NCBI GenBank assembly: GCA_026986885.1
Contig: JALSNT010000529.1
Coordinates: 1-8,262 of the forward strand
Source: Desulfobulbaceae bacterium
Lineage (GTDB): Bacteria > Desulfobacterota > Desulfobulbia > Desulfobulbales > Desulfobulbaceae
Reading direction: 5' to 3'
DNA: 8,262 nucleotides
Of the stretch, positions 1 through 5,029 are shown in pieces. Within the stretch, counting starts at the first letter, position 1. Each line of letters begins with the position of its first letter. The notes beneath the pieces are model-generated. The model was not told where the DNA came from. It did not search any database and saw only the letters and a list, made by a program, of their open reading frames with translations. The position numbers and the translations under genes were made by a program.

Positions 1-845
1 TTGCCCTGCACCGCATGTCTGCCCACCCGGGCTATGGCATCTTTGATATTGATGCGCCAGTCAAGGCCCAGGACATCGGCACCCGCAGTTATGGTATGTT
101 CAATCAGGGTTGAACCGTTGTTGGCAAAATAGATGATGGGAACGTCGGTTACTTCTCGGAGATCACGGATGATTTCCTGGACATAGGGCAGGGCGAAGCG
201 GGCATAATCACAGGGAGCAAGAACACCGGCCCAGGAGTCGAAAATCTGCAGGGCCTGCGCCCCGGCCTTTGCCTGGGCCTGCAGGTACAGGCTGGTGCAT
301 CCGGCTATTTTTTCCAGAAGGGCATGATAGAGTTGCGGTGCCTGGAACATCATCTTTTTTGTTTGCAGAAAGACCTTGGAGGAACCGCCCTCTATCAGGT
401 AGGTGGCCAGGGTAAACGGTGCTCCGGAAAAGCCGATAAGAGGAACATTTAGTTCCTTGCGAAGCAACCTGATGGTTTCCAGGACAAAGGGCATGCTTTC
501 CGCCGGTTCGGGAATTTTCAGCTTGTCGACGTCCCTGCTGTTTTTAATCGGTTTAGGGAAAACCGGTCCCCTGCCCTCGTGGAATTCCAGTTGCAGGCCC
601 ATGGCTTCCATGGGAATCAGGATATCGGAGAAGAGAATGGCCGCATCCATGTCAAAGAGCTCTACGGGCTGCAGGGATACCTCGGTACAGCGGGCGGGAT
701 CCTTGCACAGGTCAAGAAATGTGCCCTTGCCCCGGGCACGGACTTCAAGATACTGTGGCAGGTAGCGACCCGCCTGCCGCATGATCCAGATGGGAGTGTA
801 ACCGGTTTTTTCACCCCGGCAGGCTTGAAGAAAGGTATTGTTCAT
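1..845 (-). CDS. hemE: Uroporphyrinogen III decarboxylase, C-terminus beyond window
   Basis: HemE is a cytoplasmic, cofactor-free enzyme that removes the four acetate carboxyls of uroporphyrinogen III to give coproporphyrinogen III. I translated 281 codons from ATG at 843-845; the family is about 340-350 residues, so roughly 60 C-terminal residues lie off the left edge. Both family signatures are present: PIWIMRQAGRYLP (residues 18-30, with substrate-carboxylate arginines R23 and R27) and GFSGAPFTLATYLIEGG (138-154, with conserved Y149). The catalytic aspartate is D74 in FSDIL, and S204 in FDSWAG matches the conserved active-site serine. The reading frame is unbroken. The gene follows the AhbD-like gene on the same strand after 86 bp and is probably cotranscribed with it. 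Its ribosome binding site is weak (CGGA about 10 nt upstream). Its identity is secure. Confidence 0.96.
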   Translation of the reverse strand, partial: MNNTFLQACRGEKTGYTPIWIMRQAGRYLPQYLEVRARGKGTFLDLCKDPARCTEVSLQPVELFDMDAAILFSDILIPMEAMGLQLEFHEGRGPVFPKPIKNSRDVDKLKIPEPAESMPFVLETIRLLRKELNVPLIGFSGAPFTLATYLIEGGSSKVFLQTKKMMFQAPQLYHALLEKIAGCTSLYLQAQAKAGAQALQIFDSWAGVLAPCDYARFALPYVQEIIRDLREVTDVPIIYFANNGSTLIEHTITAGADVLGLDWRINIKDAIARVGRHAVQG

Positions 846-889
846 GGTCCGTTGTTCCGGGTTGTAGAAGTGATGAGGCGGTTAGTTGT

Positions 890-927
890 TTGAACGCTTG
901 AACGTTTGAACGCTTGAACGCTTGAAC
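890..927. repeat. 8-bp tandem repeat TTGAACGC, 4 units plus a partial
   Basis: Four consecutive 8-bp units run TTGAACGC (890-897), TTGAACGT (898-905), TTGAACGC (906-913) and TTGAACGC (914-921), followed by a partial TTGAAC (922-927). On the minus strand the unit reads GCGTTCAA. The array lies in the 86-bp gap between the stop of the AhbD-like gene and the start of hemE, just 5 nt after that stop. It is therefore probably transcribed within the operon leader of hemE. Short arrays of this unit are, as I recall, scattered in deltaproteobacterial intergenic regions. Copy number could vary by replication slippage. No function is apparent. Confidence 0.9.
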
Positions 928-931
928 ATCA

Positions 932-1981
932 CTATTTTGGTTGATAGCTGCAGAAAGGTTCCGGGGCAAGGTAGTCACCGCTGACGGCATAGGCCCTTGC
1001 CCGGCATCCGCCGCAGACGTTAACGTATTCACAGCGGCCGCAACTGCCCTTGTAGCTTTTAAAATCACGCAGCTCCTGAAACAGGGTTGAGTTTTCCCAG
1101 ATATCCTGAAAGGACTGCCTCCGAATATTACCGGCCGCCTTAGGGAAATAACTGCAGGGCAGGACATTACCGTCCACATCAATTAAGCAGATCAACTGGC
1201 CGGCCAGGCAGCCTTTAGAGCCGCCGGTGGAAAATTTCAGGCTGCGGCGTTTGAATTTTTCTCCTTCTTCTTTTGCCCGCTGGAGGACGATCCTGTAATA
1301 TTGCGGGGCGCAGGTGGGGCGTACCAGCATGTCCGATTCCTGTTTTTCCATGTCGTAATGCCAGTTCAACATCTCTTCATATTCGGATTCCGGGATCAGC
1401 TCTTCCATGATCTCTTTTCCCCGGCCGGTGGGCACGATCATAAACAGGTACCAGGCAGTTGCGCCCAGCTTTTTCACTAATTGGTAAAGTTTTGGTGCTT
1501 CCTTCTTGTTTCTTTTGGTGAATGAGGAGTTGATTAGAAAGGGAATGGCATGTTCATTAAACAGTTTGACTGCGTTCATGGTACCGTCAAAGGCGCCGGC
1601 TTGATTACGAAAATCATCGTGAATGGCTGCGCTTGCCCCGTCAAGGCTCAACGATACCATTTTGATGCCGGTTTCTTTAATGTTCCTGCATGTTTCCCGG
1701 TTTACCAGGGTGCCGTTGGTGGCCATGCACATACGCAGGCCAAGGCTCGTGCCGTAGGCGGCAATGTCAAAGACATCATCCCTGAGCAACGGCTCGCCGC
1801 CGGAGAGGACTATCACCGGATTACTGTAGCTGTGAATATCGTCAAGGACGCGTTTGGCCTCATCCAGTGAAAAATCGGGATGGCCCTGGATCTCAAGGGT
1901 TGAAGAAGATCGGCAGTGAACGCATCGCAAATTACAGCGACGAGTGATCTCCCAGGCAAGCCATTTGGGTTCAAAATCCAT
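932..1981 (-). CDS. ahbD: Radical SAM/SPASM haem b synthase (AhbD-like)
   Basis: This is a 349-residue radical SAM protein with a C-terminal SPASM domain. The first [4Fe-4S] site is CNLRCVHC (C16, C20, C23), followed by SGGEP (60-64) for SAM binding. The C-terminal part has cysteines C258, C265, C276, C314, C317, C323, C326 and C344, enough for an auxiliary cluster. The [15 protein letters not shown] start, PTGRGK (184-189), CAPQYYR (224-230) and [20 protein letters not shown] (323-342) match what I recall of AhbD, which oxidatively decarboxylates two propionates of Fe-coproporphyrin III to vinyls, giving haem b anaerobically. Relatives are AhbC and NirJ (siroheme and haem d1 branches), so the exact substrate is less certain than the family. 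The downstream hemE supports a haem role. GGGAG lies 6 nt before the ATG and a sigma70-like promoter about 80-105 bp upstream. Confidence 0.82.
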   Translation of the reverse strand: MDFEPKWLAWEITRRCNLRCVHCRSSSTLEIQGHPDFSLDEAKRVLDDIHSYSNPVIVLSGGEPLLRDDVFDIAAYGTSLGLRMCMATNGTLVNRETCRNIKETGIKMVSLSLDGASAAIHDDFRNQAGAFDGTMNAVKLFNEHAIPFLINSSFTKRNKKEAPKLYQLVKKLGATAWYLFMIVPTGRGKEIMEELIPESEYEEMLNWHYDMEKQESDMLVRPTCAPQYYRIVLQRAKEEGEKFKRRSLKFSTGGSKGCLAGQLICLIDVDGNVLPCSYFPKAAGNIRRQSFQDIWENSTLFQELRDFKSYKGSCGRCEYVNVCGGCRARAYAVSGDYLAPEPFCSYQPK

Positions 1982-1987
1982 AGAGTT

Positions 1988-1992
1988 CTCCC
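1988..1992 (-). promoter_or_regulatory. Ribosome binding site of the AhbD-like gene
   Basis: On the minus strand GGGAG precedes the ATG at 1979-1981 by 6 nt. This supports that start over an upstream overlapping frame beginning at 2004. Confidence 0.7.
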
Positions 1993-2058
1993 GGAATACG
2001 GCATGGAGATTATTTTTAACCTAAATTGAAATGTATTTTAGCTGCGAAATATTTTCTA

Positions 2059-2087
2059 ATTATATTCTTCATGACAGTCCCGGTCAA
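2059..2087 (-). promoter_or_regulatory. Sigma70-type promoter of the ahbD-hemE operon
   Basis: On the minus strand, TTGACC (2087-2082) is followed by a 17-bp spacer and a perfect TATAAT (2064-2059). That is 11 of 12 consensus bases with ideal spacing. Transcription would start near 2052, giving a leader of about 70 nt before the AhbD-like start codon. No operator is evident within or next to it. Confidence 0.75.
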
Positions 2088-2332
2088 CCGCTTTGTAGAA
2101 CCGCTTGTAATTCCACTTGTAATGGTCGGCTTCCTGTGGAACAATTAAACGTACAATGAGATTATCGGTTCAGGTGTTGACAAGCTGTTTGTTTTTTACG
2201 GTCTTGCTGGTTGTTGAGGCCTGAATTGAGTGATTTTCATTTCGCCTGAGTCTGCAGGTTTTGTGCTGTTTCATTGTAGTTTAGCCTGCATGGGAAAGTG
2301 CAGGGCATGCAGATTGGAGATGAAATGGAAAT

Positions 2333-2393
2333 CCCGAAGGGTTCCATTCACCCTGAGTCTCGCAGATAGGCGGAACGTGGTCAGGACTTCGGG
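2333..2393. repeat. Nested palindrome upstream of uspA
   Basis: CCCGAAG (2333-2339) pairs with CTTCGGG (2387-2393). Inside it GTTCC (2341-2345) pairs with GGAAC (2372-2376), and CCT pairs with AGG nearer the centre. The structure lies directly next to the dispersed-repeat segment at 2409-2463 and may be part of the same element. It could form a stem in RNA or a DNA cruciform. No T-run follows on either side, so I do not call it a terminator. Confidence 0.5.
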
Positions 2394-2408
2394 CTCGCTT
2401 GCTGTATC

Positions 2409-2463
2409 TCTGTGTTTTTACTTAGCCATTTAATAACATGATTTTTACTTTTCACGAGTTCAT
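2409..2463 (+). repeat. Dispersed repeat fragment, similar to 7265-7318
   Basis: This 55-bp stretch aligns with 7265-7318. Shared blocks in the same order are TCTGTGTTTT, a middle TAC(T/C)T..CCAT block, and the ending ACTTTT(C)ACGAGTTCAT. At 7265-7318 the same ending forms the right terminal inverted repeat of a 167-bp element. I could not find the matching left end here, so this looks like a decayed or partial copy. Confidence 0.6.
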
Positions 2464-2469
2464 TATAAT
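2464..2469 (+). promoter_or_regulatory. Putative -10 box for uspA
   Basis: A perfect TATAAT directly abuts the end of the repeat fragment. The candidate -35 sequences 16-17 bp upstream (TTTTTA or ATTTTT) are poor matches to TTGACA, so an activator or another sigma factor may be needed. It would give a leader of about 130 nt before uspA. Confidence 0.45.
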
Positions 2470-2502
2470 CATTTATCTTTTTTTATTTGCAGATAAGCGA
2501 TC

Positions 2503-2547
2503 CTGCGAGACTCCGGATGGAGTGAAACGCTCAATTTAGGTGAGAGT
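2503..2547 (+). other. Structured 5' leader of uspA
   Basis: Within the presumed uspA leader, ACTCC (2511-2515) can pair with GGAGT (2518-2522) across a very short loop. Alternatively GAGTG can pair with CGCTC around AAA, and CTCA with TGAG follows (2530-2544). The alternatives are mutually exclusive in part. I do not recognise a known riboswitch class. Confidence 0.25.
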
Positions 2548-2591
2548 ATGATCACAATAAGCAGTGCCTCAATTTCGATGAATAATTTTTC

Positions 2592-2599
2592 AAGGAGGT
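2592..2599 (+). promoter_or_regulatory. Strong ribosome binding site of uspA
   Basis: AAGGAGGT sits 5 nt before the ATG at 2605, close to a perfect anti-16S match. It fixes the start codon and predicts high translation. Confidence 0.9.
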
Positions 2600-2604
2600 A
2601 ATCC

Positions 2605-3093
2605 ATGCAGGAAATTACGACCATCTTGACGCCCGTTGATTTTTCTGATAATGCCGCCAAGATTGCGGCATCGGCCGCCTATGTGGCCGGTACCTTTCAG
2701 GCAAAACTTTATTTTGTTGTTGTGGTGCAGAATTTTGAGGATTACAGCGGTTTCTTCGTGCCGCCGGTCAGCATGCCGAACCTGGAAGAAAAACTTTTCG
2801 AATCCGCCCAGCAGCGGATGGATACCTTTCTGCAGGAGATCAGGCCCGTACTGGATAAATATGGGGTGGGAGAGGCTGAGGGCAAGGTGCTTGCCGGTGA
2901 TGTCGGTGAAGAAATTTTAAATTATGCCGACAAAATAGCATGTAACCTGATCATCATGGGTACCCATGGTTACAAGGGACTGGAACGAATTATGTTTGGT
3001 TCCGTCGCCGATAAGGTTGTGAAAACCGCCTGCTGCCCGGTGTTGACCATAAATCCTTATAGAGAAGAATGCGAGGGGACAGAATCGAAATAA
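2605..3093 (+). CDS. Universal stress protein, UspA family, ATP-binding type
   Basis: This is a 162-residue single-domain Usp protein of normal length (about 140-165). It begins with the typical first strand ITTILTPVDFS, where D11 is the conserved adenine-pocket aspartate. It ends with the nucleotide loop G-2x-G-9x-G-S: G119, G122, G132 and S133 in GTHGYKG...FGSVADKVV. The intact motif places it with ATP-binding UspFG/MJ0577-like members rather than non-binding UspA. The strand CCPVLTINP (143-151) completes the fold. Usp proteins are cytoplasmic and help survival in starvation or oxidative stress; the direct partner here is unknown. The start is fixed by a near-perfect ribosome binding site. 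The upstream -10 box abuts a repeat. The gene may be monocistronic, or read through to the small membrane protein 162 bp downstream. Confidence 0.93.
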   Translation: MQEITTILTPVDFSDNAAKIAASAAYVAGTFQAKLYFVVVVQNFEDYSGFFVPPVSMPNLEEKLFESAQQRMDTFLQEIRPVLDKYGVGEAEGKVLAGDVGEEILNYADKIACNLIIMGTHGYKGLERIMFGSVADKVVKTACCPVLTINPYREECEGTESK

Positions 3094-3111
3094 CCGTAGT
3101 GGTATTGGCCT

Positions 3112-3162
3112 GGTTTGCCTTTTCCACTTCCTGGAAAAATGAATGATTATCATCGGCAAACC
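3112..3162. repeat. Nested inverted repeat after uspA
   Basis: GGTTTGCC (3112-3119) is exactly repeated in inverse as GGCAAACC (3155-3162). Immediately inside, TTTTCCA (3120-3126) pairs with TGGAAAA (3132-3138) around a 5-nt loop. The rest holds the short dyad ATGATTATCAT (3143-3153). No U-tract follows on the plus strand, so it is a poor intrinsic terminator. It could be an RNA-stabilising 3' structure for uspA or an operator for the next gene. Confidence 0.55.
3142..3153. promoter_or_regulatory. Possible Fur-like operator half, weak
   Basis: AATGATTATCAT matches the central 12 bases of the classical Fur box exactly, but the flanks do not (about 13 of 19 overall). It lies about 100 bp upstream of the small membrane gene. 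Treat it as a candidate only. Confidence 0.2.
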
Positions 3163-3255
3163 ATCCATACCTGGGAGATTCTCTATGCCATGGCCATTGG
3201 CATTTAATCAGAAGCACTGCTGGGAAAAGGGCGGACCCAGCCTTGAGCTTATCGC

Positions 3256-3504
3256 ATGCGTGTACAACGAATCCTACCGATAGTTTCCCTGATAACCGGT
3301 GTTGTCTTCTGCTGTCTTGGGGTCTTTTTTATAAGCGCTTATGTTGTTGAAGCTGTTTGGGCAACCGCCGGACAGCCTGATAGATCACCACTGTTCTGGT
3401 ATCTTCCCATACTGTTTATCGGCTTTTTTATCTGTGCTGTCGGCGCGGGTATTTGTGCATGGGGAATCGGTCGATTGCGAAAAACCGGTAGGCGTAATAT
3501 CTGA
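3256..3504 (+). CDS. Small inner-membrane protein with two predicted helices
   Basis: I do not recognise a family. The 82-residue product has two clear hydrophobic stretches, about residues 7-34 and 46-71, joined by a short polar loop (roughly 37-44, GQPDRSPL). It ends in a basic tail (RLRKTGRR), which predicts a helical hairpin with the C-terminus in the cytoplasm. The glycine-rich second helix (GFFICAVGAGICAWGIG) suggests helix packing. No good ribosome binding site precedes the ATG, which weakens the start call. The membrane-like composition over the whole frame is the main support. It follows uspA on the same strand after 162 bp and converges with the minus-strand gene at 3679-4800. Confidence 0.5.
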   Translation: MRVQRILPIVSLITGVVFCCLGVFFISAYVVEAVWATAGQPDRSPLFWYLPILFIGFFICAVGAGICAWGIGRLRKTGRRNI

Positions 3505-3627
3505 CCCTATCGTATCAACGATGAAATGGCGCTCTGTTGCGGGGGAACGCCGGGCAATCTGTGCAGGAGAAATGTTGCCAAGATCGGGGCCGCTTGGATA
3601 TGCACGATTTCCCCTGCTTATATCGGT

Positions 3628-3662
3628 GGTGAAGAAGAAGCAAAGATACCTTCTTCTTCACC
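3628..3662. terminator. 13-bp perfect hairpin between convergent genes
   Basis: GGTGAAGAAGAAG (3628-3640) and its exact inverse (3650-3662) surround a 9-nt loop. A G-T wobble and one more pair extend the stem to 15. It sits between the stop of the small membrane protein (plus) and the stop of the Rossmann protein (minus, 3679), where a bidirectional terminator is expected. Neither side has a clear U-run, so termination is inferred from position and stem strength. Confidence 0.5.
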
Positions 3663-3678
3663 GCATGGTTCGGCCTGG

Positions 3679-4800
3679 TTATAAGTCTGTTGCCGCCAGT
3701 CTGTTCTTAAGTATAAATAGTGCGAAACTGGCCACTATACTGATTTCTCCGGCAAAATTACGGAGCCTCAGCTTTATGACTGCGTGCAATGGCAATGGTG
3801 CTCCTGCCAGCGCCGTCTGAAATGCCATCTGCCGGGCCGCCATTCGGAATTCTTCAAGGCTCTGCGCTGTTTGACCGGCAAGAGATGCCAGCAGGCAGGG
3901 CATGGAACAGGCGGGCAGCTCATGGCGCTTCCAGCCTCCGGGTAATTTCATAAAAAAATGCATGCCACGTCGCTGTACTCTGTTGCCCATAACCACTTGC
4001 TGGGCAATGGCATCAGCCGGAATCTGTGGCCGCGAAAAGTCGACAATGGTAGCGGATTCGGAGATCCGTTTATCCAGTCTGCATTCCATAAAATCGATTC
4101 CCCTGGGAAGCAGGTTGATAACAAAATCAACGTCGTGCAACTGGCGGTCCGCTTCCGCCTCGTCTGCAAGTTTTACGTCCCCTTTCCTGGTATACCTGAC
4201 ATTGACCATCTTGAGACTGTAACCGTCTTTGCCGAGATATTCTTCGAGCTGTTTACCAAGTTCACCACCGCCCAGGATGGCAACCGACGACTGCCAGGGT
4301 CGTTTGTCAGCCGAATCAGTCAGGTGCTTGACTGCCTCCTGGATGCTGAAAATATTGCCGTATGTACTGGCGTAAAATGGATGCTCCATGGGGATGCCAT
4401 GGCGTTTTTCAAAGATAGGGCCAAGCTGACCGGCCAGACCGATGGTCCGGGCGCCGGTAATTTTTTTAATCCAGAGCATGCGTTTGATTATATCCTGGAC
4501 GATGGGCCGGTTTTTTTTGCGCATCAATTCCAGGGCCGGATTGGGGATAACAAGATACAGGCCTACCGGTAACCAGCCGTCCATGATCAGGCCGGTCGGG
4601 GTCGGCCGGCCGGAGAAGAAACGTCGCAGCCAGGGAATGTCGGGGCAGAAATCAAGGCATTCCGAGCTATCCGTAGGGTAGATGAGAAATACGGTCTTAA
4701 AGATACCGCTTTGTCCGATAAACCAGACCAGTAGCCAGATGGGCCACCGTAAGATCAGGGCGTACAGCAGGAAAGTAAATTGGCGCAGATACCGTTTCAT
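3679..4800 (-). CDS. Membrane-anchored Rossmann-fold protein, distantly acyl-ACP-reductase-like
   Basis: This 373-residue protein has no certain family assignment. Residues about 8-41 are hydrophobic and suggest one or two membrane helices. A GLAGQLGPIFE segment (121-131) and ASTYGN (144-149) come before a dinucleotide loop VAILGGGELGKQL (173-185, GxGxxG). After it come VDFVINLLPRG (224-234), TIVDFS (251-256) and LPACSMPCLLASL (295-307). From memory, this order of segments parallels cyanobacterial acyl-ACP reductase (AAR): GG.TSI.FE, TTGN, VAVVGATGDIG, ADFIV, then the catalytic cysteine in MFACFAEAML, which would align with C298. AAR makes fatty aldehydes but lacks this membrane N-terminus. 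An NAD(P)-dependent reductase is likely; the acyl substrate is speculative. AAGGAGG precedes the ATG. The preceding minus-strand gene ends 229 bp away, so it is probably transcribed alone. Confidence 0.75.
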   Translation of the reverse strand: MKRYLRQFTFLLYALILRWPIWLLVWFIGQSGIFKTVFLIYPTDSSECLDFCPDIPWLRRFFSGRPTPTGLIMDGWLPVGLYLVIPNPALELMRKKNRPIVQDIIKRMLWIKKITGARTIGLAGQLGPIFEKRHGIPMEHPFYASTYGNIFSIQEAVKHLTDSADKRPWQSSVAILGGGELGKQLEEYLGKDGYSLKMVNVRYTRKGDVKLADEAEADRQLHDVDFVINLLPRGIDFMECRLDKRISESATIVDFSRPQIPADAIAQQVVMGNRVQRRGMHFFMKLPGGWKRHELPACSMPCLLASLAGQTAQSLEEFRMAARQMAFQTALAGAPLPLHAVIKLRLRNFAGEISIVASFALFILKNRLAATDL

Positions 4801-4806
4801 GTGGAA

Positions 4807-4813
4807 CCTCCTT
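4807..4813 (-). promoter_or_regulatory. Strong ribosome binding site of the Rossmann protein
   Basis: On the minus strand AAGGAGG precedes the ATG at 4798-4800 by 6 nt. It makes this start secure, and with it the N-terminal hydrophobic segment. Confidence 0.9.
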
Positions 4814-4852
4814 TTTTAGTTGTCCACTTATACCATCCGTAGCCTGTGGATT

Positions 4853-4888
4853 TTATGGAAAAGCGTCACTGCTTTTTATTATCCATAA
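4853..4888 (-). other. Hairpin in the leader of the Rossmann protein gene
   Basis: The 12-nt arm TTATGGAAAAGC (4853-4864) pairs with GCTTTT (4871-4876) and CCATAA (4883-4888), leaving a 6-nt bulge (TATTAT) and a 6-nt loop. All 12 pairs are Watson-Crick. It lies 53-88 bp before the start codon on the transcribed strand. It may be a leader structure, a site bound as DNA, or a read-through barrier; there is no U-tract. Confidence 0.45.
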
Positions 4889-4960
4889 TTATTTTTTTTT
4901 GCCGGAGTAAAATATTTTGTTGAAATATTGACTCGGTCTTTAATATGCAAATGTTAATGC

Positions 4961-5002
4961 AAAAAGTGGGCCGGATATTACGGGCGGAGATTATCTGCGG
5001 CC
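4961..5002 (-). terminator. Possible intrinsic terminator after the sensor kinase gene
   Basis: On the minus strand, after the kinase stop, GGCCG (5002-4998) plus ATA (4994-4992) can pair with TAT (4977-4975) plus CGGCC (4973-4969), with small internal loops. The sequence continues CACTTTTTG, which supplies a five-U tract a few bases on. The stem is imperfect, so this is tentative. Confidence 0.4.
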
Positions 5003-5029
5003 GGCCGGAAAGAAGAGCAGGTACATTGA

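Larger units (their letters stand above)
1982..2604. other. 623-bp intergenic region between divergent genes
   Basis: I see no convincing gene here. The left part carries the minus-strand promoter of the haem operon. The middle (2333-2393) is a nested palindrome. Positions 2409-2463 are a diverged copy of a repeat seen again near 7265-7318. The right part is the likely promoter and structured leader of uspA. Two 11-bp exact inverted matches also lie here: GAGTCTCGCAG (2355-2365) against CTGCGAGACTC (2503-2513), and ACCTAAATTGA (2019-2029) against TCAATTTAGGT (2531-2541). Confidence 0.7.

Noticed and set aside
1550..1870. 106-codon frame opposite the AhbD-like gene
   Set aside because: It is an antisense shadow of a gene with clear radical SAM motifs.
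2176..2204. Plus-strand promoter with TTGACA at 2176-2181
   Set aside because: A perfect -35 is present, but the sequence 16-18 bp downstream (around GGTCTT) is not a credible -10, and no gene follows for 400 bp.
2230..2433. 67-codon open frame starting with GTG in the intergenic region
   Set aside because: It overlaps the nested palindrome and the dispersed repeat, lacks a well-placed ribosome binding site, and its peptide is not protein-like in pattern.
2470..2604. Known riboswitch in the uspA leader
   Set aside because: Short stems exist, but I could not match the conserved cores of the c-di-GMP or fluoride classes, which were the two I compared.
3958..4572. 204-codon frame opposite the Rossmann-fold gene
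   Set aside because: The minus-strand frame has a strong ribosome binding site, a nucleotide-binding loop and a membrane segment. The plus-strand frame has no recognisable domain and is a shadow.
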